From Psychromonas algicola (lineage in GTDB: Bacteria; Pseudomonadota; Gammaproteobacteria; Enterobacterales; Psychromonadaceae), in the NCBI RefSeq assembly GCF_004378355.1, contig NZ_SNUB01000021.1, forward strand, positions 1 to 61,615: a stretch of DNA of 61,615 nt. The letters are read 5' to 3'. The position numbers and the translations under genes are program-made. Positions within the stretch are counted from its first letter, which is position 1, and every line of letters begins with the position of its first letter. Shown in pieces: positions 55,235 to 61,615 of the stretch. Under the pieces are notes generated by a model. The model made no database searches, had not been told where the DNA came from, and worked only from the letters and a program-made list of their open reading frames with translations.

Positions 55235-56836
55235 TTAAGTCCGAGATTTTAATACATCAACGTAAACTTTAATTTTCTGTCCAGGTTTAATGTATTTTGT
55301 GTTTTCTAAATCATTCCAACGTACTAGATCAGCGGTTTTAACGTTAAATTTACTAGCGATACGAGCCAAGGAATCCCCCGTTCGAACGTGATAAGTCACT
55401 CGACGAGTGGTTACGTTGGTTTTAACAACACGTGCTGTTTTCCAAATCGTTAATTTCTGGCCTAGACGCAACGTTTTCTTAGGTTGAAAACCATTCCACT
55501 TTGCAATTTGCTTTGATGTCACTTTGTAAGCACGGCTAATATCCCAAAGTGTATCGCCTTCGACAACGGTGTAGACAACTTTCTTTTTACCGACGCCATA
55601 TTTAGATTCCTGACGTTCAAAACGTTTTGCTTGGCTGTATAAATATTGCTGCTGAGATTTACTTGCTATAGGGATTAAAAGAGGTTGTCCAATTTTAATA
55701 AAAGAGCCATCTAAATCGTTAATCTGTCTTAAAACACTGGTAGTTGTTTCGTGTTTCTGAGCAATCACACTTAAACTATCACCGGATTTAACAGTGTAAC
55801 GATCCCATTGAATGCGCTTATCTTTATCAGCATTCGCTAGTTTTTCAGAGAATTGATCAGCTGACACAGTTGGGATTAAAAGCTTATGTGGACCAGATGG
55901 TGACGTTGCCCAATGATTAAAAGCAGGATTGATCAATTGAATTTCAGCAACGGTTAAATCGGCCAATTCAGCCGCATAAGCGAGGTCAATTTGCGAACCA
56001 ATATCAACATAACTTAGTACCTTTTTATTCGGGATATAAGGTAGTTCAACGCCATATTTTTCATGGTTACGCAAAATATCAATCAGCGCTAAAAGCTTAG
56101 GTACATAGTTTTCTGTTTCTTTAGGTAAGCTCAAGCTCCAATAATCTAAAGGTTTTTTATGTTTTTTATTTTTATTAATTGCTCGTCTTACTCGCCCTTC
56201 TCCTGAGTTATAAGCCGCAAAGGCATATAACCAGTCTTCATCTAAGTAACCATGTAAGAATTGCATATAGTTAAGCGCACCACGCGTCGCGGCATAAACA
56301 TCTCGACGACCGTCATACCACCAGTCTTGATGTAAACCGAAACGTGCGCCTGACTTTGGCATAAATTGCCATAAACCAGAGGCACCTACAGGGGAAAAAG
56401 CAAAGGGATCAAATGTACTTTCTACGACAGGAAATAACGCTAACTCTAATGGCATATTTCCTTGTTCGATTTGCTCTACGATCAACCATAAAAATGGTTC
56501 TGCGCGTTTTGATACTTTCTTTAAATAATTAGGGTGACGTAAGTAATAGTTACGTTGTTTGATAATTCGAGCGTTATCTGGCACTTCAAAGGTAAATTCA
56601 TTTGCTAATTTAAGCCATAAATTGTCATAGCCTTTAGGGATTTCCTGTTCAGGCTCACTGATAACTTCTTCTTCAACAAGGTGAATTAGACCTTCTTCTT
56701 CGTCGACTAAGAGCTCATCTGAAATTAAAATTTCTTCAGGCACTTCTGAAACTTCTTGAATTTCAGTTGTTTGAGGCATAATGCTTTGACAGGCTGTCAA
56801 AGATAAAATCAAAAACAAAGACGAAAGCAATTTCAT
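55235..56836 (-). CDS. mltD: Membrane-bound lytic murein transglycosylase D
   Basis: This 533-residue lipoprotein cleaves peptidoglycan to 1,6-anhydromuropeptides. The start is placed at 56836 so that MKLLSSLFLILSLTAC gives a proper lipobox. A longer frame adds 20 implausible residues and would overlap gloB. The lysozyme-like SLT domain has the catalytic Glu in PVVESTFDPFAFSPVGASGL, with YNSGEGRV. Three LysM domains follow (around YTVKSGDSL, YTVVEGDTL and YHVRTGDSL). It is downstream of gloB as in E. coli. Confidence 0.95.
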   Translation of the reverse strand: MKLLSSLFLILSLTACQSIMPQTTEIQEVSEVPEEILISDELLVDEEEGLIHLVEEEVISEPEQEIPKGYDNLWLKLANEFTFEVPDNARIIKQRNYYLRHPNYLKKVSKRAEPFLWLIVEQIEQGNMPLELALFPVVESTFDPFAFSPVGASGLWQFMPKSGARFGLHQDWWYDGRRDVYAATRGALNYMQFLHGYLDEDWLYAFAAYNSGEGRVRRAINKNKKHKKPLDYWSLSLPKETENYVPKLLALIDILRNHEKYGVELPYIPNKKVLSYVDIGSQIDLAYAAELADLTVAEIQLINPAFNHWATSPSGPHKLLIPTVSADQFSEKLANADKDKRIQWDRYTVKSGDSLSVIAQKHETTTSVLRQINDLDGSFIKIGQPLLIPIASKSQQQYLYSQAKRFERQESKYGVGKKKVVYTVVEGDTLWDISRAYKVTSKQIAKWNGFQPKKTLRLGQKLTIWKTARVVKTNVTTRRVTYHVRTGDSLARIASKFNVKTADLVRWNDLENTKYIKPGQKIKVYVDVLKSRT

Positions 56837-56892
56837 AGTACGACCATTTGTAAAAAGTAAGCCGCACATTCTATTCTTTTTTATGAAATCAA

Positions 56893-57660
56893 TCAAAAAT
56901 TATCCTTATAAACGCGTAATTCTTTAAAACACTGCATTCCCTTGGTAATAGGCTTCGCCAATAAATTTTGTAAGTTATTGGTTAATTGTTCATCAGAAGA
57001 TCTTAAAAAGGGATTGATAGCAATTTCATTTTTGATTGTTGTTGGAATCGAAGGCAACCCCTGCTGACGTAATTTAGCAACTTCTTTAACATAAGCAATT
57101 AATGCCGAATTGTTTGGGTCAACATGCAAAGCAAAAACAAGGTTATTTTGTGTATATTCGTGCGCACAGTAGACTTTAGTTTCTGGCGGTAAACTCGCTA
57201 ATCGAGATAACGCAGTATGCATTTGTTCATGCGTGCCTTCAAAAACACGGCCACATCCAGCAGAAAACAGAGTATCGCCACAAAAAAGCATTTGATCATT
57301 AAAATAAGCAATATGATCTAATGTATGAGCAGCGACCTGCCAAACATTAAATGTTAATCTGTTATCAAAGAAGTGAAGCGAGTCTCCTTCATCAACTAAA
57401 TTCACATTATCAAACAATGCATTTTTACCAAAAACTTGGCACTCAGGGTTAGCCGCTAATAAACCTTTAACTCCACCCGTATGATCATGGTGATGATGTG
57501 TAATAAGTATCGCTTCAAGTGTTAATTTCTGAGACGCTAAAATAGCTAAAACGGGAGTTGCATCGCCAGGGTCAACAACAATACATCCTTGGCTTTGACT
57601 ATCTTTGATAAGCCAAATATAGTTGTCATCGAATGCTGGAATGGTTAAAACACTAAACAT
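56893..57660 (-). CDS. gloB: Hydroxyacylglutathione hydrolase (glyoxalase II)
   Basis: This 255-residue metallo-beta-lactamase-fold enzyme splits S-lactoylglutathione to lactate and glutathione. The metal-binding motif THHHHDHTGG is at about 54-63. Further ligands lie in CGDTLFSAGCGR and the CAHEYTQNN segment. It is upstream of mltD and divergent from yafS with 37 bases between them, the standard arrangement. Confidence 0.96.
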   Translation of the reverse strand: MFSVLTIPAFDDNYIWLIKDSQSQGCIVVDPGDATPVLAILASQKLTLEAILITHHHHDHTGGVKGLLAANPECQVFGKNALFDNVNLVDEGDSLHFFDNRLTFNVWQVAAHTLDHIAYFNDQMLFCGDTLFSAGCGRVFEGTHEQMHTALSRLASLPPETKVYCAHEYTQNNLVFALHVDPNNSALIAYVKEVAKLRQQGLPSIPTTIKNEIAINPFLRSSDEQLTNNLQNLLAKPITKGMQCFKELRVYKDNF

Positions 57661-57697
57661 AATCTATCTCAACTTTTAAATACTTCGGAGAAGGCAC

Positions 57698-58438
57698 ATG
57701 AAAATAGCAAAAACGTCACGTATCTTAACTCCAATTACAGATTGGTTACAATTAAGTGAAGGTCAATATTTACAAAAACAGACTCAACACCTTGTTAACA
57801 ACGCAATAAGACATTGTTTTGGATATCATTTATTAAAACTTGGACAATTAAGTACACAGTTAAAAACTAATGTATGTCCTATCAAACACCAAATAAATTG
57901 TGCAGAAAGCGGCAATGATATTGGCATTCGAAGTGATTTAAACCACTTACCCTTTCAAGACTCGACCATTGATGCTTGTATCTTAGTCCATGAATTGGAT
58001 TTTTCTAGTGACCCGCACCAGTTACTACGCGAAATAGAACGCGTCTTAACCCTAGATGGCATACTGATTATCAGTGGCTACAACCCTTACAGCCTGTTTG
58101 GTTTTAAATCGCTATTAACGCCAAAAGATGTGCACACTGCACGATTATTTTCGCCGAACCGCGTTGTTGATTGGCTACACTTATTAGGCTTTGAAATTAA
58201 ACAAAAACAACATTTTGATTATATTTCACCTCAACCTAAAGGTCGTTTAGCCAAATTAATAGAAAGCATTGGCCAACGTTATTTATCTTTTTTCTGTAGC
58301 GTTTATTTTATTGAAGCTAAAAAACAATCTACGCCGATGACACCTGTAAAATCTGGTTTTGAATTCCGAAGAAGGATTTCCAGACATGGTCCAGTTGCTA
58401 CCAAACAATCACATGGTAAAAAACTCCACCAGCAATAA
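57698..58438 (+). CDS. yafS: YafS-like SAM methyltransferase-domain protein
   Basis: This 246-residue protein has a Methyltransf_11-like core. The region NHLPFQDSTIDACILVHELD corresponds to motif II. The typical LLREIERVLTLDGILIISGYNP follows. The classical glycine-rich motif I is weak, so the SAM site may be altered, as in E. coli YafS. It occupies the conserved place between gloB and rnhA. The biochemical role is unknown. Confidence 0.85.
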   Translation: MKIAKTSRILTPITDWLQLSEGQYLQKQTQHLVNNAIRHCFGYHLLKLGQLSTQLKTNVCPIKHQINCAESGNDIGIRSDLNHLPFQDSTIDACILVHELDFSSDPHQLLREIERVLTLDGILIISGYNPYSLFGFKSLLTPKDVHTARLFSPNRVVDWLHLLGFEIKQKQHFDYISPQPKGRLAKLIESIGQRYLSFFCSVYFIEAKKQSTPMTPVKSGFEFRRRISRHGPVATKQSHGKKLHQQ

Positions 58439-58444
58439 TAGATT

Positions 58445-58906
58445 TTACCCCTCAAAGCCTTGATCAACTTGTGTAGGCTTGGCTTCTGCAGCTTCGCGTG
58501 CTAAATCATCACAACGTTCATTTTCAGGATGACCTGAATGGCCTTTTACCCAATGCCAAGTTACTTTATGTTTTTCTTGTGCTGCATCTAATGCTTTCCA
58601 CAAATCAACATTTTTAACGGGTGCTTTTGCAGCGGTTTTCCATCCACGTTTTTTCCAATTATGTATCCATTCAGTGATCCCTTTACGGACATATTGGCTG
58701 TCTGTGGTAACATCAACTTCACAAATTTCAGTTAATGCTTCTAATCCTTTAACACAAGCGAGCATCTCCATTCTATTATTAGTCGTTTTAGCATAACCAC
58801 CTGATAGCTCTCGTCGCTTGTTATTAAATACTAAAATAGCGCCATAACCACCTGGGCCAGGATTGCCGAGGCACGAGCCATCGGTATAAAGTTGGATTTT
58901 TTTCAT
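58445..58906 (-). CDS. rnhA: Ribonuclease HI
   Basis: This 153-residue enzyme cuts RNA in RNA-DNA hybrids. The start is taken at 58906 ([12 protein letters not shown]). Earlier in-frame starts add MMGI only. The four carboxylates are visible in [25 protein letters not shown] and CDDLARE. It is convergent with yafS and divergent from dnaQ, as in enterobacteria. Confidence 0.95.
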   Translation of the reverse strand: MKKIQLYTDGSCLGNPGPGGYGAILVFNNKRRELSGGYAKTTNNRMEMLACVKGLEALTEICEVDVTTDSQYVRKGITEWIHNWKKRGWKTAAKAPVKNVDLWKALDAAQEKHKVTWHWVKGHSGHPENERCDDLAREAAEAKPTQVDQGFEG

Positions 58907-58980
58907 TATTCCCATCACATAAATTTGTTAGACTATAAAATAAAAATTTAGCTTAAAACGTGAAACCACTATAAATAGAG

Positions 58981-59703
58981 ATGTCTATGAACACAAGCAA
59001 ACTAACTCGACAAGTAGTATTAGATACTGAAACGACGGGCATGAACAAAGATGGACTCATTTATGTAGGACATCGAATTATTGAAATTGGTTGCGTTGAA
59101 GTGATAAATCGTCGTTTAACGGGGCGTCATTATCACGTTTATATTCAACCTGATATGCCAATCGATCCTGAAGCAATGGCAGTTCATGGTATTACTGACG
59201 AATTTTTATATGATAAACCCCGCTTCGCTGATATTGCAGATGACTTTATCGATTTTATCAAAGGAGCTGATTTAGTGATCCATAATGCGCCCTTTGATGT
59301 TGGCTTCATGGATCAAGAATTCCGTTTTCTAAATAAAAAAACACAAACCACTGAAGAAATGTCAACAGTGACCGATACATTAGAGATGGCTAAAAAAATG
59401 TTCCCAGGTAAACGGAACAATCTTGATGTGCTGTGTGACCGTTATGGAATAGATAATAAACACCGTGTTTTACATGGTGCTTTATTGGATGCTGAAATAT
59501 TAGCAGACGTTTATTTATTGATGTCAGGTGGACAAAAAGATTTAAATTTAGCTAATAATGAATCAGGGCAAAACAATACGGGTCGACGTGCACGTCAAAA
59601 TTTAGCTCCTTTACCGGTGATCCACGCCGATCAAGAAGAATTAAATGCACATGAATCACGTTTAGATTTAGTTGCAAAATCAGGGAGTTGCTTGTGGCGC
59701 TAA
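58981..59703 (+). CDS. dnaQ: DNA polymerase III epsilon subunit (proofreading)
   Basis: This 240-residue 3'-5' exonuclease has the DEDDh motifs VLDTETTGM (Exo I), IHNAPFDVGFMD (Exo II) and HGALLDAEILADVYL (Exo III). The C-terminal segment (about 185-240) tethers it to the alpha subunit. An ATG two codons downstream (58987) has slightly better AGAG spacing. It is divergent from rnhA, and the next gene overlaps its last codons. Confidence 0.95.
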   Translation: MSMNTSKLTRQVVLDTETTGMNKDGLIYVGHRIIEIGCVEVINRRLTGRHYHVYIQPDMPIDPEAMAVHGITDEFLYDKPRFADIADDFIDFIKGADLVIHNAPFDVGFMDQEFRFLNKKTQTTEEMSTVTDTLEMAKKMFPGKRNNLDVLCDRYGIDNKHRVLHGALLDAEILADVYLLMSGGQKDLNLANNESGQNNTGRRARQNLAPLPVIHADQEELNAHESRLDLVAKSGSCLWR

Positions 59704-60986
59704 TCCATAAAAATTGTATAACATTATTCACATTGATGCTGTTAAGTATCAATGTAATGGCGAATATCATCTATCAACCCAATGATATTCCGCTATTGGA
59801 CAATCGATTTAGAATCGATCCTAATACAGAAGAAGTCACCATTATATTAAATCACCCTAATAATTCACAAAAAGTGGTGATAATAAAACCAGATGGTAGT
59901 AAATGGTATGCAGAGCGTCACCCTAAAAATGTTTCTTGGCTAAAAACACGAGATCAAGACATCATCACGATACAACAACCTATTCCAGGGCCATGGCAAG
60001 CCGTTGCAAAATTAAACGGCGAAAATCGTATTCAATTATTAAATCCAATCACGCTAAAAGTGGATCGTTTTCCTGTTCGTATTTATCGAGATGAATATTT
60101 AACAACCAAGGTTTCTTTAATAGAAGATGACGAAGTTATTACTGATAAAAACTTCTTAAAAAATGCAAAATTAACCGTTTCATTAATCGGAAAAGCTAAA
60201 AAACTTATTTCTTTATACAAAGATGATGGACAGAATTACGACATACTTCCCTTTGACGGTGAATTGACAGCAGACATGTTTATCAACCTGATACCTGGAC
60301 GGTACTCGTTTAGCGTGGGAACTAGAAACGACATATTTGTACGTGCTTATAATCAAGATGTGGTGGTTTTTCCGTCACCGATTAGCTTTAACACTGAGCA
60401 ATTGGAACATAACGCAGCTTTTGTAAAATTCACCTTTATAATAGATGAAGCAGAAATAGACCCAATGTCAGTTACCATTGATGGTTTAATAAAAAGCTAC
60501 AATCAAAATAATACCAAGCAGTCGATCATTCATTTAGCAGAGCACGACCAACAAAATAGTATTTTTACTATTAAGATCCCTTTAGAGCACGATCTTTACA
60601 CCTACACAGCAAAGGCCTACGCGACAACGAAAACCGGAAGGGAAATCATTTTACAGCTACCTGAACGAACTTTTGAATTATTAGCGCCTTATGTACCAGA
60701 CGAAACAGATGAAGAAGCAGAGCTAGCTAGAGCAGCCGCACTTAAAATTGAACACGAAAAAAGACAAGAACAATACTTTTATTTAGTTTTATGGTTAATT
60801 GGCTTAGTAATATTGATCTCATTAATCGTAGTCGCCGCTCTTTTCCTAATAAAAAGAAAGCAAAAAAGACTAGCAACAGATGATGGATTATCACTAGATG
60901 AGTTAACTGTGGATGAGCTTCAACCAACTTCAATTGATATACCAGATGAAAATGTTGAAGCTAATGATGATAAAATAAGCAGTTAA
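59694..60986 (+). CDS. TIGR03503-like exported membrane protein
   Basis: This protein of about 430 residues is conserved downstream of dnaQ in marine gammaproteobacteria, of unknown function. The start is set at GTG 59694 because AGGGAG lies 6 bases upstream. A TTG at 59688 has no spacing. A signal peptide (about 1-23) is followed by a large periplasmic beta-rich region (about 25-355), a TM helix (about 362-385) and an acidic cytosolic tail. It overlaps dnaQ by ten bases, so it is translationally coupled. Confidence 0.75.
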   Translation: MALIHKNCITLFTLMLLSINVMANIIYQPNDIPLLDNRFRIDPNTEEVTIILNHPNNSQKVVIIKPDGSKWYAERHPKNVSWLKTRDQDIITIQQPIPGPWQAVAKLNGENRIQLLNPITLKVDRFPVRIYRDEYLTTKVSLIEDDEVITDKNFLKNAKLTVSLIGKAKKLISLYKDDGQNYDILPFDGELTADMFINLIPGRYSFSVGTRNDIFVRAYNQDVVVFPSPISFNTEQLEHNAAFVKFTFIIDEAEIDPMSVTIDGLIKSYNQNNTKQSIIHLAEHDQQNSIFTIKIPLEHDLYTYTAKAYATTKTGREIILQLPERTFELLAPYVPDETDEEAELARAAALKIEHEKRQEQYFYLVLWLIGLVILISLIVVAALFLIKRKQKRLATDDGLSLDELTVDELQPTSIDIPDENVEANDDKISS

Positions 60987-61028
60987 CACTGTTACTTGTA
61001 AATAATACGTTTTTTTTGTTTTTCGTTA

Positions 61029-61057
61029 TTGACTCAGTAGGTGCAACTCCGTATTAT
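61029..61057 (+). promoter_or_regulatory. Promoter of tRNA-Asp array
   Basis: TTGACT (61029-61034) and TATTAT (61052-61057) are 17 bases apart. A GC-rich discriminator CTGCGCC follows, as at the Arg-His-Pro promoter. Confidence 0.85.
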
Positions 61058-61102
61058 CTGCGCCTCAACGAAGTTGCATATTATGTAATGTTGACTTTTG
61101 CT

Positions 61103-61179
61103 GGAGTGGTAGTTCAGTTGGTTAGAATACCGGCCTGTCACGCCGGGGGTCGCGGGTTCGAGTCCCGTCCACTCCGCCA
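61103..61179 (+). tRNA. tRNA-Asp (GUC), copy 1
   Basis: This 77-nt tRNA has acceptor GGAGTGG/CCACTCC and anticodon loop CTGTCAC (GUC). The T arm is GGGTTCGAGTCCC, and CCA is encoded. Confidence 0.96.
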
Positions 61180-61238
61180 ATACTTGTATTGGTGACTATT
61201 TCTAGCAAAAGAATTCGTTGAACTGATGATTATCACGT

Positions 61239-61315
61239 GGAGTGGTAGTTCAGTTGGTTAGAATACCGGCCTGTCACGCCGGGGGTCGCGGGTTCGAGTC
61301 CCGTCCACTCCGCCA
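61239..61315 (+). tRNA. tRNA-Asp (GUC), copy 2
   Basis: This is identical in sequence to copy 1, 60 bases downstream. Confidence 0.96.
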
Positions 61316-61403
61316 ACTCATTTGCTTGCAAATGTTACTAATCATCAACTAGGTTATTTACACCTAGTCTAAACTAAAGTGAATAAAGCTGTAATACTCA
61401 CAT

Positions 61404-61478
61404 AAAGTGGTAGTTCAGTTGGTTAGGCTTTCTGCTTAACATAAGCGGCCTGTCACGCCGGCGGTTATAAACCGACAA
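61404..61478 (+). pseudogene. Decayed tRNA-Asp copy
   Basis: It keeps the AGTGGTAGTTCAGTTGGTTAG D arm and the CGGCCTGTCACGCCG anticodon arm. Between them it carries an inserted GCTTTCTGCTTAACATAAG, and it has lost the T arm and 3' acceptor strand. Its spacer resembles the one before copy 3, so it arose by duplication of a tRNA-plus-spacer unit. Confidence 0.85.
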
Positions 61479-61502
61479 GTGATAAAACTGTAATACACTC
61501 GT

Positions 61503-61579
61503 GGAGTGGTAGTTCAGTTGGTTAGAATACCGGCCTGTCACGCCGGGGGTCGCGGGTTCGAGTCCCGTCCACTCCGCCA
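61503..61579 (+). tRNA. tRNA-Asp (GUC), copy 3
   Basis: This is identical to copies 1 and 2 and is the last complete tRNA in the window. Confidence 0.96.
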
Positions 61580-61615
61580 ACAGTGTGTTAACGTCAATTC
61601 ATAAAGACGATAAAA

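Noticed and set aside
61398-61580. A 60-codon frame reading TGLEPATPGVTG
   Set aside because: It lies antisense to tRNA-Asp genes. This peptide is a known type of tRNA-derived false gene.

Overview
The window looks like chromosomal DNA of a marine, AT-rich gammaproteobacterium close to Psychromonas (Vibrio/Shewanella-like). The reasons are: a motX gene of the sodium-driven polar flagellum; the gene orders mltD-gloB-yafS/rnhA-dnaQ, rpsF-priB-rpsR-rplI, prfB-lysS, cysJIH and ilvIH; a tRNA Arg(CCG)-His-Pro operon; several chemotaxis receptors; and abundant intergenic repeats. The genus is inferred from gene content and has not been tested by a search.

Layout. 1-119: 3' end of an IS256-type insertion sequence. 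0.2-11.6 kb: single-gene units (nitroreductase, PLA2-like protein, two chemotaxis receptors, YqhD-type alcohol dehydrogenase, PAS-GGDEF cyclase with a Cys-rich tail, asparaginase, tapT, mobB). 11.6-13.5 kb: decayed accessory DNA with an orphan nuclease-bacteriocin immunity gene, a frameshifted SDR pseudogene and a decayed piece of dgkA. 13.5-21.9 kb: an LtaS-like phosphoglycerol transferase with dgkA behind a PmrA-like box, then MATE and Kef-type transporters, sbmA and a hydratase-like enzyme. 22-30 kb: accessory genes (porin-like protein, GNAT, LysR, a parDE module between direct repeats, a methyltransferase with two membrane proteins). 30.0-31.3 kb: a tRNA operon whose proline tRNA is followed by four decayed copies, each with its own terminator.

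31.5-37.1 kb: rnr-rlmB, then five 66-bp cloverleaf-like repeats, then the S6-PriB-S18-L9 operon. 37.2-39.9 kb: a BaeSR-like two-component system beside an EF-hand lipoprotein. 40.2-42.3 kb: msrC, a zinc-ribbon membrane protein, and a pair made of an exported (NPCAAx)8 cysteine-repeat protein and an unfamiliar His-rich protein. 42.6-45.2 kb: lysS and frameshifted prfB. 45.7-47.9 kb: ilvIH. 48.0-49.3 kb: a small membrane protein, a PCu(A)C copper chaperone and an outer-membrane protein. 49.6-53.9 kb: cysJIH. 54-61 kb: motX, mltD, gloB, yafS, rnhA, dnaQ and a TIGR03503-like membrane protein. The window ends in three intact tRNA-Asp genes and one decayed copy.

Genes that work together. The LtaS-like enzyme should release diacylglycerol, which DgkA can recycle. 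CysJIH reduces PAPS to sulfite and sulfide. IlvIH opens branched-chain amino-acid synthesis. The TCS and EF-hand genes may form a cation-responsive unit. The less ordinary material is the Cys-repeat pair, the cloverleaf repeat array, the proline pseudo-tRNA array and the decayed 12-13 kb region.
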